Source: an uncultured Eubacteriales bacterium (GTDB lineage: Bacteria; Bacillota; Clostridia; Oscillospirales; CAG-272). From it: a stretch of DNA of 64,000 bases. Positions 43,307 to 54,026 of the stretch are shown one piece after another. Each line of letters starts with the position of its first letter. The stretch's first letter is position 1. The DNA lies in the NCBI GenBank assembly GCA_900546635.1, contig URDS01000001.1:1-64000 (forward strand), given 5' to 3'. Under the pieces are notes generated by a model. It saw nothing but the letters and a program-made list of their open reading frames with translations. It was not told where the DNA came from and ran no database searches. Position numbers and translations under genes: made by a program.

Positions 43307-44518
43307 TCAATGCGCGCGCTTGTCTTCGTTTTCTTTTTTCCCGCAAAGATACAGGCGGCGCTCTCCGGTCAGCCGGCCGCAAAGCGTTTCAAAATCTGCT
43401 TTCGCCGCTTCGGCGTCAGGCGAGTCGGGCTTGAAGAGAGGCTTCTTGACTGCGCGGAGCAGGATATTTTTCGGCGTGTCCTCTGGGTCGGTAAACTCGA
43501 TTGCCTCGGCTGTATAACCTCCGGCTTCAAGCCGCATCAGGCGGAGCGCGTCGGTGAGCGCGTCGCAGAGCTTCTTTTTCAGAATCGGATAGCGGGTGAT
43601 GAACGAAAATTCATCGGTCGTCAGATTGGCGAGAAGCTCATGCTGGCAGCAGGGGGTGGAAAGAATGACGGCGGCTCCAAGTTCCATCGCTTTTGAAAGG
43701 ACAATGTCGGTTGCAATGTCGCAGGCATGCAGGGACAGCACGAGATCGACGGGCGTTTCATACGGAAAGCTGTCAATGTCCGCGGCAAAAAAATGCAGAT
43801 CGTTAAATTCAAGCTTTTTTGCTGTTTCCGAACAGAAAGCAATGACATCTTCTTTGCGGTCGATCCCGATCATTTTTACCGTGCGTCCCATAACGGTATG
43901 CAGATAGTGATAGGCCGCGAAGCTGAGATAGCTTTTTCCGCAGCAGAGGTCAAGCACGTGCAGATCCCCTTTTTGCGGCAGCGCATGGTATATGTCTGCG
44001 ATCTGCTCCGCAAAGCGGTGGATTTGACGGAACTTTGCGTGCTTTTTATCATAAATTCGTCCGGAAGCATCGGAGATGCCGAGCGCGCGCAAAAACGGTT
44101 CGTCGCCGCGCAGAAGATACTGCTTTTCACGGTCGTGCGCCGAAAGCTGCGTACCGCCGTTATACGCTTTGGCCGCGGATAAAAACTTTTTTTCTCCGAG
44201 AATCGTTTCACGGCCGTTTTTCGATTTTTTGTATTCGGCGTCCGCATTTTCTCCGATCAGATTGATCTGTGAAAAGGGGGCGGCAGCCCCGGCGATTTCC
44301 TCCGCCGCGCTTACAGGAAAATTCTTGTGCGTGGCTTTGCCGTCCCGCATCTGATATTCAAGCTGCAAAAAGATCTGATTTTCTTTTTGAAAGAGTCGTC
44401 CGGTTGCGCGCAGAACATCCGTTTTTTCGCATTTGGAAAACACGGCCTTTTTTAAAAAGCCGTGTTCTGCCGCGAGCGAAAGCAGCGCGCATAAATTGAA
44501 AAGCGTATCGGTAGGCAT
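43307..44518 (-). CDS. Class I SAM-dependent methyltransferase (Methyltransf_32-like)
   Basis: A 403-aa protein. The middle region has a Rossmann methyltransferase fold: motif I VLDLCCGKSYLSFA, motif II MIGIDRKEDV, motif IV-like LVLSLHACDIATD, then STPCCQHEL. The double-cysteine CCGKSYLSF form is typical of the GSTCD/METTL-like group (Methyltransf_32), which acts on unknown, possibly RNA, substrates. The N-terminal 150 residues are specific to the bacterial group. Its ATG overlaps the plsY stop by one base; it is last of DUF3006-plsY-methyltransferase. Confidence 0.82.
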   Translation of the reverse strand: MPTDTLFNLCALLSLAAEHGFLKKAVFSKCEKTDVLRATGRLFQKENQIFLQLEYQMRDGKATHKNFPVSAAEEIAGAAAPFSQINLIGENADAEYKKSKNGRETILGEKKFLSAAKAYNGGTQLSAHDREKQYLLRGDEPFLRALGISDASGRIYDKKHAKFRQIHRFAEQIADIYHALPQKGDLHVLDLCCGKSYLSFAAYHYLHTVMGRTVKMIGIDRKEDVIAFCSETAKKLEFNDLHFFAADIDSFPYETPVDLVLSLHACDIATDIVLSKAMELGAAVILSTPCCQHELLANLTTDEFSFITRYPILKKKLCDALTDALRLMRLEAGGYTAEAIEFTDPEDTPKNILLRAVKKPLFKPDSPDAEAAKADFETLCGRLTGERRLYLCGKKENEDKRAH

Positions 44519-45222
44519 TATTTTTTGTCTCCGTTTGTGGGATTGTTCTTCTTTTTGGAAAAGGAAATCTTATTTTCGGTATGGTTTAATAGACGTTTTA
44601 TGTTGTCGCGATGCATAAAAATAACGAGCGCCGCTACCATAAAGCTGATCAAAACAGGGAACCCGTGATAGCCCCAGGAAGCAAGTTTATAGGTCAGAAT
44701 CGGATACAGCATCATGCAAATAATAGAGCCGAGCGAAACGTACTTTGTGCCGGCGACCAAAATGACAAACATAATGAGCAAAATGAGGAAACAAAGCGGA
44801 TCCAGCGTCAGGATCATCGCGGCGGTGGTGGCCACGCCCTTGCCGCCTTTGAATTTGAAAAATACAGGGAAAATATGACCCATAATACAGAACAGCCCGG
44901 CGATATATCCGCCGTTTATTCCGTAAATGAACGCGCCGAAGAATACCGAGGCGGTTGCTTTCAGCATGTCGCAGAGCAGCGTTGCCGCCGCAGCGGTTTT
45001 TCCGTATGTGCGCAGCATGTTCGTCATGCCGGCATTGCCGCTTCCATGCTTGCGAACATCATCACGGTAAAAACATCTGGAAATGACCAGCGCAAAATTA
45101 ACGCTCCCAAGCAGGTAGGGGAGTGCGATGCAAAGCAGTACGCAGATTGCCGTCAGGGCGGTCTGCGCGCCGGCGCTTTCCGCTTTGTCGATTAAAATTT
45201 GATAGAGAGTTGGATTAAACAT
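44518..45222 (-). CDS. plsY: Glycerol-3-phosphate acyltransferase PlsY
   Basis: A 234-aa membrane enzyme, the first acylation step of phosphatidic acid synthesis from acyl-phosphate. The three PlsY motifs are visible: GSVNFALVISR (39-49), GSGNAGMTN (60-68, usually GSGNxGATN) and FKGGKGVATT. It has about five to six membrane helices and a charged C-terminal tail longer than usual. Its substrate glycerol-3-phosphate is made by GpsA, encoded at 50491. Confidence 0.96.
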   Translation of the reverse strand: MFNPTLYQILIDKAESAGAQTALTAICVLLCIALPYLLGSVNFALVISRCFYRDDVRKHGSGNAGMTNMLRTYGKTAAAATLLCDMLKATASVFFGAFIYGINGGYIAGLFCIMGHIFPVFFKFKGGKGVATTAAMILTLDPLCFLILLIMFVILVAGTKYVSLGSIICMMLYPILTYKLASWGYHGFPVLISFMVAALVIFMHRDNIKRLLNHTENKISFSKKKNNPTNGDKK

Positions 45223-45229
45223 GTCTGCC

Positions 45230-45472
45230 TCATTTTTTGAAAAGTTTATGCAGGCGACTTTGCAGTTCCGCTTTCACCTGCGCTGTTTTATCGCCGAGAA
45301 TTTCCACGGCGATGATTTTGCCGTCCTTGCCGATGGTCGCCAAGATGATGTCGCCGTCCCGCAGTTCTTTTGGTTCTTTTGCAAATCGGTATTCCCGCCC
45401 TGTGTCCGAGTAGGCGACGGCAATTTCGTTTTCTATGCGATCAACCCGCAACTCCATGTTTGTTTCACACAT
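45230..45472 (-). CDS. DUF3006 domain protein
   Basis: An 80-aa protein matching the small beta-rich DUF3006 family (VDRIENEIAVAYSD, LRDGDIIL, DGKIIAVEI), with a basic helical end. The function is unknown. GGAG 8 bp before the ATG at 45472 favours this start over an ATG at 45457. It begins the operon with plsY, 7 bp downstream. Confidence 0.75.
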   Translation of the reverse strand: MCETNMELRVDRIENEIAVAYSDTGREYRFAKEPKELRDGDIILATIGKDGKIIAVEILGDKTAQVKAELQSRLHKLFKK

Positions 45473-45782
45473 ACTATGCTCCGGATTTTGCGTCTGCGCC
45501 GGAAATCCGGTCAGACGGTATCATTCTCCGGTTATTATAGCACAAAGTTTTGCAAAAGGAAAGAGAAGAGAAAAAATTATATCGCAGAGCGCGGCGGATG
45601 TTTCTGCTGATCCTTGATATAAAGAGAAAAATGACATTTGCTCCCTAACGTCAAGAGGGGATTTCGCTTTATAGAGATCATAGAGATCGACAAATCAAAA
45701 TAATGACAATCGCTGTAAAGCGAAAGCGTTTCGCGAAATTCACCAAAAGGCGCTTACCGCTCCCTGCCGGCCAACTTACAAG
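45473..45782. other. 310-bp gap between the DUF3006 and VOC genes
   Basis: It holds an extended -10 element for the DUF3006-plsY operon on the minus strand (TGC-TATAAT, 45534-45539), with no clear -35. A small GCGAAA/TTTCGC dyad near 45719-45733 is too weak to call a terminator. I see no gene. Confidence 0.5.
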
Positions 45783-46247
45783 CTATATCTGCCGTATACA
45801 GGCGTTTACATAATCAAGCGGCACATCCATGCGTCTGGCGGTTTGTTCCGCCGTCATTCCGCTATCCAAAAATCGCCTGCAAACCGATTTCATGTTCTCT
45901 CCGACTTCAATAATATGCCGATCCGGGTCATAAAAGCGAATTACACGTTGTCCCCAACTGTGTTCTTTGACGGGATGAACAGATTTAACGGCACAATCAT
46001 GCAGCTTTTTTGCAAAGGCGTCAAAGTCGTCCTCTTCAAAATATATCTCGAAGTTGTTGCCGCCGAAAGAAATATCTTCTGTTCCGATAAACGCCTTGTA
46101 CGTTTCTAAAGTCTGTAAAGCAAGTCCGCCCGTCAACGTTTTATTTGCTCCAAAATCCAAAATCACATCAAGGCCAAGAATTTCTTTATAAAACTTGAGT
46201 GACTTTTCCATATCGCGTACAACCAGCATGGAAGATAACAACTTCAT
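45783..46247 (-). CDS. VOC (glyoxalase/bleomycin-resistance fold) protein
   Basis: A 154-aa protein. Residues 1-118 form a vicinal-oxygen-chelate domain: VVRDMEKSLKFYKEILGLDV, NNFEIYFEEDDFDAF, SWGQRVIRFYDPDRHIIEVGE, with the C-terminal metal Glu in IIEVGE. Residues 119-154 add an HTH-like helical tail (SGMTAEQTARRMDVPLDYV) not found in the basic fold. The substrate is unknown. It lies 10 bp after the DUF3795 gene and is probably co-transcribed with it. Confidence 0.85.
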   Translation of the reverse strand: MKLLSSMLVVRDMEKSLKFYKEILGLDVILDFGANKTLTGGLALQTLETYKAFIGTEDISFGGNNFEIYFEEDDFDAFAKKLHDCAVKSVHPVKEHSWGQRVIRFYDPDRHIIEVGENMKSVCRRFLDSGMTAEQTARRMDVPLDYVNACIRQI

Positions 46248-46257
46248 ACTTTTTACC

Positions 46258-46590
46258 TCATACCCCTAAATTTTTACGCGCTTCCGGATCGTTCTCCATA
46301 ACCGCAGCGACCGCCGCGCATTGAGAAACTTCTGGACAATCGCCACAGGTTGTCACACCCTTTTTCAAAGCGCATCGGCGAATCTCGCAAAGACGATCGC
46401 AAAACACGGTTTTCATTCCATCCGCTCGACAACCCTCACAGTTGATATGTTCAGGTAAAATAGGCGCATGGTTGAGCGCAGCCCACAGTTTTGCAGTTTT
46501 CACACGCAAAGCATGGTCATTATGGATTGTTGCAAGGTAAGCATCACACTGTTCACAGTTCAGACCGCAATACCCGATCCTGTCTTTCAT
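46258..46590 (-). CDS. DUF3795 protein (cysteine-rich)
   Basis: A 110-aa protein with the DUF3795 pattern: YCGLNCEQCDAYLAT at the N-terminus, INCEGCRADG, FCDRLCEIRRCAL, and TCGDCPEVSQCAA. Twelve cysteines suggest one or two metal or Fe-S sites. The function is unknown. It precedes the VOC gene by 10 bp. Confidence 0.82.
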   Translation of the reverse strand: MKDRIGYCGLNCEQCDAYLATIHNDHALRVKTAKLWAALNHAPILPEHINCEGCRADGMKTVFCDRLCEIRRCALKKGVTTCGDCPEVSQCAAVAAVMENDPEARKNLGV

Positions 46591-46779
46591 TGTTATGTAC
46601 CTCCAGAGGCGTATTTGATGTTTTCATTTTACCATACTGCCGCCACCGATTCAATCCGTATCGCGATTTCTCTTTTTCTCGGAACACATATTTTTTATGG
46701 TTCAACCCTGTTTTCGAATATCAAAGCCTAAGGCTGTCATCTGTGTTCAGAAGTTTCAACGAAAACGCATGGGACTTGA

Positions 46780-46824
46780 GGGAAAAAAGAGGCCTCTCCT
46801 CGTGTTACCGGGGCAGAGGCCTCT
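46780..46824 (-). terminator. Minus-strand terminator-like hairpin
   Basis: Two copies of the self-complementary 10-mer AGAGGCCTCT (46788-46797 and 46815-46824) form the stem; on the minus strand TTTTTT follows. It would end a minus-strand transcript coming from the 46830-47000 block. Confidence 0.6.
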
Positions 46825-47000
46825 GCAACTTGTCGATTAAGATAAAAATTGCATATGAAATTGGTTTACAAGACGGACATGTGCCGTCATGTAAACACCT
46901 TACAGGCGCGCGAGTGCCGCCAATGGCGGCGCGACGGCGCGAGCGAACGCGCCCTATCGTCGAAAAACCTTGGTTTTCCGACGGTCAGAGAGGCCTCTAT
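46825..47000 (-). other. Structured intergenic block, possible RNA
   Basis: About 180 bp with dense inverted repeats: GTTTACA / TGTAAAC (around 46864-46896) enclosing GACGG / CCGTC, a CGTCG...CGACG hairpin at 46958-46982, GC-rich repeats near 46910-46950, and a third AGAGGCCTCT at 46989-46998. No reading frame or family is recognised. The strand is inferred from the terminator at 46780. Confidence 0.35.
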
Positions 47001-47030
47001 TCGCTTTTCCGAATAAAAATTTTATAGGAA

Positions 47031-47059
47031 TTGACTTTTGCCGCAATAATTGGTACAAT
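47031..47059 (+). promoter_or_regulatory. Promoter of ligA
   Basis: TTGACT (47031-47036), 17 bp, TACAAT (47054-47059), 41 bp before the ATG. Confidence 0.75.
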
Positions 47060-47100
47060 AATATGTTAGTAAATACCAGGCTGCGGAGGCGTTAGATTGA

Positions 47101-49089
<1,989 letters not shown>

Positions 49090-49656
49090 TTAGGCTAAAT
49101 TGAGATAATGCAAAATCCCGTTGTAGATTCCCCTTGCAAATAGCTGCGGGTTTTCGTTCATGAGCGCAGCGTCGCCCGGATTTGTGATAAAGCCCATTTC
49201 GACTAAGGTAGCCGGCATTGCGGTGCGCCGCAGGACGTAAAGACTCGGCCGGGCGAACACGCCGCGGTCGCGAAGCCCGGTGGCTTCCGACAGACTGTGC
49301 ACAATGTCGGTCGCCAGTTCGGCAGCTGAGGTATCCAGCGCGTAGACATAGGCTTCTGATCCGGAGGCGCTGGGAATGCTCGAAGCATTCGTGTGCAGGC
49401 TGATAAAATAGTCGGCTCCCCAGGAATTGGCGTCCCGTACACGCGCGGCAAGACTTGTGGCGTTGCTGGTTCCGAGCGTGGTTTCGGGCGTCGGCCGCGA
49501 GAGACGCGCTTCAAGATTCGGATTTGCGTTAATCAGCGCGGCAAGTTCTACGCCGATCTTGTATGTAAGATCCTGCTCGCGCAGACCGTTTCCCTCGGCG
49601 CCGGCGTTGGGATTTTGAGGATTGTGTCCCTGATCGATGTAAATTTTTATGGCCAT
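49090..49656 (-). CDS. N-acetylmuramoyl-L-alanine amidase (Amidase_3)
   Basis: A 188-aa zinc amidase that cuts the peptide from muramic acid in peptidoglycan. Zinc ligands are H11 (DQGHNPQ), E27 and H88 (ISLHTNAS), and the catalytic Glu is E153 (LVEMGFITN). It consists of the catalytic domain only. There is no signal peptide or wall-binding repeat, so it is either released by lysis, exported another way, or acts like phage- or spore-type amidases such as CwlD. No phage genes are near. Confidence 0.9.
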   Translation of the reverse strand: MAIKIYIDQGHNPQNPNAGAEGNGLREQDLTYKIGVELAALINANPNLEARLSRPTPETTLGTSNATSLAARVRDANSWGADYFISLHTNASSIPSASGSEAYVYALDTSAAELATDIVHSLSEATGLRDRGVFARPSLYVLRRTAMPATLVEMGFITNPGDAALMNENPQLFARGIYNGILHYLNLA

Positions 49657-49724
49657 AAAAACACCTCTTTAGAAAAATGTAGCTTCGTAAGCAGTATATG
49701 CGAAAGGCCGGTAAACGGAACGGT

Positions 49725-50468
49725 ATGAAAGAAATACAGAGAATACTCAGCTATGTCCGCCGTGCGGCGGAGGACTATGATATGATCCATGCGGGCGATC
49801 GAATCTGTGTCGGGGTATCCGCGGGGAAAGATTCGCTGACGCTGCTTGCCGCGCTCGCTGAACTGCGCCGGTTCTATCCGGTGCCGTATACGCTCTGCGC
49901 GGTCACGGTGGATCTCGGCTTTGCGGGCGCGGATTATTCAAAAATCGAAGCATTTTGCCGTGATTTGGATGTACCGTATACGGTCGTGCCGACCGAGATC
50001 GGAAAAGTCGTGTTTGATATACGGAAAGAAACCAATCCCTGCTCGCTGTGCGCAAAGATGCGGCGGGGCGCGCTACATAACGCCGCGCGCGAACTCGGCT
50101 GCGCGCGCGTTGCGCTCGGCCATCATTTTGACGATGCGGTCGAAACCTTTATGCTGAATCTGTTTTATGAGGGGCGGATCGGCTGTTTTTCGCCGGTTAC
50201 GTATTTGTCGAATACGGCGCTTTATCTGATTCGTCCGATGATTTATGTGCCGGAAAAAGCGGTCCGGTATTTTGCGGGGAAAACGGCGCTCCCGGTTGCC
50301 GAGAGTCTGTGTCCGGCCAACGGCAATACGGAGCGCGAAACGGTAAAACAGCTTTTGTATCAGCTTGAACGGGAAAACAAAGGACTGCGTCATCGTATTT
50401 TCGGTGCAATGCAGCGCGGTCATGTGGACGGCTTTACAGAGACCGGCCGGCTCCCGGCTGAAGACTGA
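49725..50468 (+). CDS. TtcA-like tRNA thiolation ATPase
   Basis: A 247-aa PP-loop ATPase of the TtcA/TtuA group, which thiolates tRNA bases using a [4Fe-4S] cluster. The PP-loop is SAGKDS at residues 32-37 (SGGKDS is commoner). The cluster cysteine pair is CSLCAKMRRG, followed by LGHHFDDAVET. The third cluster cysteine is probably in ESLCPANG. The ATG at 49725 fits the family start; an in-frame ATG at 49698 is possible, and neither has a strong ribosome-binding site. Whether it acts on C32 of tRNA is unproven. Confidence 0.83.
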   Translation: MKEIQRILSYVRRAAEDYDMIHAGDRICVGVSAGKDSLTLLAALAELRRFYPVPYTLCAVTVDLGFAGADYSKIEAFCRDLDVPYTVVPTEIGKVVFDIRKETNPCSLCAKMRRGALHNAARELGCARVALGHHFDDAVETFMLNLFYEGRIGCFSPVTYLSNTALYLIRPMIYVPEKAVRYFAGKTALPVAESLCPANGNTERETVKQLLYQLERENKGLRHRIFGAMQRGHVDGFTETGRLPAED

Positions 50469-50490
50469 AAGTGCATTTTAGGAGAAGCGT

Positions 50491-51444
50491 ATGAAGATTG
50501 CAATCATAGGAAGCGGCAGATGGGGAACCTTTATTGCATGGTATCTGGACAGTATCGGCCATACGGTCATGCTGTACGGAAAGGCGGATTCGCCGCATAT
50601 GGCGCGGCTGCTTGCCGAGCGCACAAACGGACTTGTAACGCTCGGAGAACGTGTTCGGCTTGTGACCGAGCTTTCCGAGCTTCAAAAGGCGGATTTGATC
50701 GGGATTTCGATCGGGTCGCAGGGACTGCGTTCGCTTTGCGGAGAGCTTCGGGATGCGGGGCTTGACAAAAAGCCGCTTGTCCTCTGCATGAAAGGCATAG
50801 AAATCGAAACGGGACTGCGGCTCAGCGAGGTGGCCTCGGCAGAGCTTCCCGGCGTCCCCGTGGCGGTTTGGATCGGCCCCGGACATGTGCAGGAATTTGT
50901 GCGCGGCATTCCGAACTGCATGGTGATTGACTCTTTGGATGCGGAACTGAAATGCAGGCTTATCGAAGCGTTTTCCAGCCGCCTGATCCGTTTTTACTAC
51001 GGCGGAGATCTGATCGGCAACGAGATTGGCGCGGCGGCAAAAAATGTGATCGGCATTGCGGCGGGTATGCTCGACGGGCTGGAGCTTTCTTCGCTGAAAG
51101 GCGCGCTGATGTCGCGCGGCGCGCGCGAAGTGGCGCGGCTGATCAGCGCTATGGGCGGCAATGAACTTTCGGCATACGGATTATGCCATCTCGGGGATTA
51201 TGAAGCGACGGTATTTTCACCGTACAGCCACAACCGGCAGTTCGGCGAATCATTTGTTCGCGGCGAGGCGTACAGCGACCTTGCCGAGGGGTATTATACG
51301 GTGCGTGCGATGATGAATCTGGGGAAAAAATACGGTGTGGATCTGCCGATCTGCTATGCGGTGTATGCCGTGCTGTATGCGCACGCCAAACCGAAGCAGG
51401 CGCTGGAAGCGCTTTTTCAGCGCAGTCTGAAAGAGGAGTTTTGA
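50491..51444 (+). CDS. gpsA: Glycerol-3-phosphate dehydrogenase GpsA
   Basis: A 317-aa NAD(P)H-dependent enzyme making glycerol-3-phosphate for phospholipids. The dinucleotide loop is GSGRWG (7-12), then LCMKGIE (KGxE catalytic region), WIGPGHVQEF and GNEIGAAAKNVIGIAAGM with its catalytic Lys, then the C-terminal helical domain. GSGRWGTF differs from the commoner GxGxWGTA. AGGAGAAG precedes the ATG. PlsY at 44518 uses its product. Confidence 0.94.
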   Translation: MKIAIIGSGRWGTFIAWYLDSIGHTVMLYGKADSPHMARLLAERTNGLVTLGERVRLVTELSELQKADLIGISIGSQGLRSLCGELRDAGLDKKPLVLCMKGIEIETGLRLSEVASAELPGVPVAVWIGPGHVQEFVRGIPNCMVIDSLDAELKCRLIEAFSSRLIRFYYGGDLIGNEIGAAAKNVIGIAAGMLDGLELSSLKGALMSRGAREVARLISAMGGNELSAYGLCHLGDYEATVFSPYSHNRQFGESFVRGEAYSDLAEGYYTVRAMMNLGKKYGVDLPICYAVYAVLYAHAKPKQALEALFQRSLKEEF

Positions 51445-51446
51445 AT

Positions 51447-51776
51447 ATGGCGCTTTTTTCCCGATTTTCAAAAAAGGACCCTGAGTCGCCCGCATATAAG
51501 CGGCGCATGGCGGAACGGATTGCCGACAAGCGGATCCGGTATGTGGGGGAAAAGATTGACGGAGTTGAAGAGATCATCGGCAAGGGCGGAAGCGTCTCGA
51601 TTCGGGAAGACGAACTATTTCTGTTTTCGTCTTCGGACGTTCTTTTGCGTGCAAAAATTGCGAAGACGCAGATTGCCGAACTTTTGTCTAAGGACGGCGC
51701 GGTTATAACCGCGCCCGATCTTGAGCGGGACGGTCAGGTTCGCACGGTTGTGATTTATTATGTATATTACCGTTAG
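51447..51776 (+). CDS. Small protein of unknown function
   Basis: A 109-aa basic N-terminus (SRFSKKDPESPAYKRRMAERIADKR) followed by a beta-rich region (VSIREDELFLFSSSDVLLRAKI, VRTVVIYYVYYR). I recognise no family, and there is no signal peptide or membrane segment. AAGAGGAG lies 8 bp before the ATG at 51447, which I prefer to a TTG at 51441. It follows gpsA by two bases and precedes ispD by eight, so it is part of that operon. It looks like a genuine gene because of its spacing and codon use. Confidence 0.65.
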   Translation: MALFSRFSKKDPESPAYKRRMAERIADKRIRYVGEKIDGVEEIIGKGGSVSIREDELFLFSSSDVLLRAKIAKTQIAELLSKDGAVITAPDLERDGQVRTVVIYYVYYR

Positions 51777-51784
51777 GAGTTTAC

Positions 51785-52555
51785 ATGAGTGAGAAATATG
51801 AAAAATTAAAGGACGCCGTGTTTGCGGTTCTCGGAAAGAAGAAACCGTTTGTCAGCGCTGTGATTTTAGCCGGCGGCGTCGGCTCGCGGATGGGCGGGGG
51901 CGAGCGCAAACAGATGCGGCTGCTGTGCGGAAAGCCGCTGATTGTGCATACCCTCCTTGCGTTTGAGCGATGCGCGTGTATACATGAAATCGTTCTTGTG
52001 GCGCATGAGGCCGAAGTCGGCTGTTATGCCGAACTTTGCGCGCAGTACGGAATTACCAAGTTGTCTAGAACAGTCGCGGGCGGAAACACGCGCCAGCAAT
52101 CGGCAAAGCTCGGTTTTGACGCTATATGCGCAGAGGCGGACTATGTCGCGCTGCATGACGGCGCGCGCGCGCTTGTCACGCCGGAGGAGATCAAAACGGT
52201 CGTGCTGACGGCGATGGCGCACGGAGCCGCAATCGCAGCGTGCCGCGCTTCCGATACCGTAAAATATGCCGAGGGGGTCTTTGTGGATCAGACGCTTGAC
52301 CGTGCAAATATCTGGCTTGCGCAGACGCCGCAGGTCTTTCGGGATGAGATTTACCGCGCGGCGATCTATACGGCGGTTACGGAGGGCTTTGAAGCGACAG
52401 ACGACGCCGCGCTTGTGGAACACATCGGGATTCGAGTGCGCATTGCCGAATGCGCGGGCGGTAATTTCAAAATTACGTATCCGGAGGATTTGAGACGGGC
52501 GGAAGCCGTTCTTTCGGAGAGGGAGGCGGCGTATGCGGGTCGGACAGGGATATGA
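51785..52555 (+). CDS. ispD: 2-C-methyl-D-erythritol 4-phosphate cytidylyltransferase
   Basis: A 256-aa MEP-pathway enzyme that joins CTP and MEP. The nucleotide-binding [18 protein letters not shown] region (with the catalytic Arg and Lys) starts near residue 27, and [15 protein letters not shown] and AQTPQVFR follow. About 22 residues precede the domain, slightly longer than usual. It overlaps ispF by 23 bases, as often seen for ispDF pairs. Confidence 0.95.
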   Translation: MSEKYEKLKDAVFAVLGKKKPFVSAVILAGGVGSRMGGGERKQMRLLCGKPLIVHTLLAFERCACIHEIVLVAHEAEVGCYAELCAQYGITKLSRTVAGGNTRQQSAKLGFDAICAEADYVALHDGARALVTPEEIKTVVLTAMAHGAAIAACRASDTVKYAEGVFVDQTLDRANIWLAQTPQVFRDEIYRAAIYTAVTEGFEATDDAALVEHIGIRVRIAECAGGNFKITYPEDLRRAEAVLSEREAAYAGRTGI

Positions 52556-53000
52556 TGTGCACCGGCTTTTGCCGGGACGCCGTCTGATATTGGGCGGCGT
52601 AGAGATTTCGTATGACCTCGGACTGCTTGGCCATTCGGATGCGGATGTGTTGCTGCACGCGGTCATGGACGCGCTGCTCGGCGCGGCGGCGCTCGGAGAC
52701 ATCGGGCGGCATTTTCCGGATACCGACGCGCGCTATCTCGGCGCCGACAGCTTGGCTTTGCTCGGACGTGTCGGAAAGCTGCTCTCGGAGCGCGGATATG
52801 TCGTTGTCAATATCGACGCGACCATTATTGCGCAGCGGCCGAAGCTTGCAAAATACATCGGAGAGATGCGAAAAAATATCGCCGACACGCTCGGAATCGG
52901 CGAAGAACAGGTAAATGTCAAGGCGACGACCGAAGAGGGACTCGGCTTTACGGGCGCGGGAGAGGGAATTGCCGCGCAGGCGGTTTGCCTGATTGACTAA
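52533..53000 (+). CDS. ispF: 2-C-methyl-D-erythritol 2,4-cyclodiphosphate synthase
   Basis: A 155-aa MEP-pathway enzyme with zinc ligands D8, H10 (GYDVHRL) and H42 ([12 protein letters not shown]), plus [14 protein letters not shown] and [16 protein letters not shown]. Full length and normal. It is followed by the inverted repeat CGGGTTG / CAACCCG (53002-53025), which has no T-run. Confidence 0.97.
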   Translation: MRVGQGYDVHRLLPGRRLILGGVEISYDLGLLGHSDADVLLHAVMDALLGAAALGDIGRHFPDTDARYLGADSLALLGRVGKLLSERGYVVVNIDATIIAQRPKLAKYIGEMRKNIADTLGIGEEQVNVKATTEEGLGFTGAGEGIAAQAVCLID

Positions 53001-53166
53001 TCGGGTTGCCCGCTCGGACAACCCGTATACAGTCGTTTTCCCCCACAGATTTTTGTGCGGCACATCCTTCGTTTTAATAGGCTTTTCTGTGGCGGAGCGC
53101 GTTGTTTTTGCGCTATTATCATAATATGGCGGGCTTTGTTTTGTGCCACGCCAAAAGGAGACTCAA

Positions 53167-53832
53167 ATGATGAAAATTTCACCGTCGGTTTTGTCCGCCG
53201 ATCTTGCGAATTTGTATACGGAATGTGCGGAAATTGCGCGCGCCGGCGCGGATCTGATTCATCTGGATGTTATGGACGGCGCGTTTGTGCCTAATTTGAC
53301 GTTCGGCGCGCCGGTTATTCGCTGGGCGCGTCCGGCGGCAAAGATTCCGTTTGACGTGCATCTGATGATCGAAGAACCGATTCGCTATCTGGACGATTTC
53401 GCCGCTGCGGGCGCGGATTCTATCACCGTACATATAGAGGCTTGCCGGGATGTCGGCGCGACGCTCGACAAAATATGCGCGCATGGGATACGCGCGGGAC
53501 TTTCGGTGAAGCCTGCAACGCCGGTCGAGGCGCTGTATCCTTTTTTGGATCAGATTCAGATGGCTTTGATTATGACCGTTGAACCGGGATTCGGCGGGCA
53601 GGGATTGATCCCGGAGACGCTGCCGAAGATCGAAGCGCTCCGCCGTGAAATCGATCGTCGCGGACTGAATGTCGAAATCGAAGCGGACGGGGGAATCCAT
53701 GACAAAAATATCGGTCGTGTCGCGGCGTGCGGCGCGCAGATTTTTGTCGCAGGTTCGGCCGTGTTCGGCAAAGCCGACCGCGGCGCGGCTATCGAAGCTT
53801 TGCGGCGCGCGGCAGCGGACTTTGAAAAATAA
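53167..53832 (+). CDS. rpe: Ribulose-phosphate 3-epimerase
   Basis: A 221-aa TIM-barrel enzyme interconverting ribulose-5-phosphate and xylulose-5-phosphate. Signatures: ISPSVLSADLANL, HLDVMDGAFVPNLTFG, VHLMIEEP, MTVEPGFGGQ and EADGGIHDKNI, which provide the metal and catalytic residues. The start is the first of two adjacent ATGs, with AAAGGAG 6 bp before it; the second ATG is equally possible. It is 166 bp after ispF and ends with a strong hairpin. Confidence 0.96.
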   Translation: MMKISPSVLSADLANLYTECAEIARAGADLIHLDVMDGAFVPNLTFGAPVIRWARPAAKIPFDVHLMIEEPIRYLDDFAAAGADSITVHIEACRDVGATLDKICAHGIRAGLSVKPATPVEALYPFLDQIQMALIMTVEPGFGGQGLIPETLPKIEALRREIDRRGLNVEIEADGGIHDKNIGRVAACGAQIFVAGSAVFGKADRGAAIEALRRAAADFEK

Positions 53833-53905
53833 GCGGTTATCGACAGGAAGAATCCTCCTGCCGACACCGCTTTTGCCCGGCGCCGCCGACAGGGGATATG
53901 CAGAA

Positions 53906-53940
53906 AATCAAAACCACCCGTGAAACGGGTGGTTTTGATT
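53906..53940 (+). terminator. Terminator after rpe
   Basis: A 16-bp stem (53906-53921 with 53925-53940) with a GAA loop. Its ATCAAAACCAC arm is nearly the same as that of the terminator at 32476-32515. Confidence 0.85.
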
Positions 53941-53978
53941 ACTCTTCGTGCAAAACTGCCTAAAGGCATTAAAACAAA

Positions 53979-54006
53979 AAACAGACCGCGGGTTAACGGT
54001 CTGTTT
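53979..54006 (-). terminator. Terminator after rpsT
   Basis: A 10-bp stem AAACAGACCG / CGGTCTGTTT with an A-rich flank on the left, giving a T-run on the minus strand 20 bp after the rpsT stop. Confidence 0.85.
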
Positions 54007-54026
54007 ATCTTGTTTTGCTCTAACAC

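Noticed and set aside
49090..49656. Amidase as a prophage lysin
   Set aside because: No holin, tail or other phage genes nearby; neighbours are housekeeping genes.
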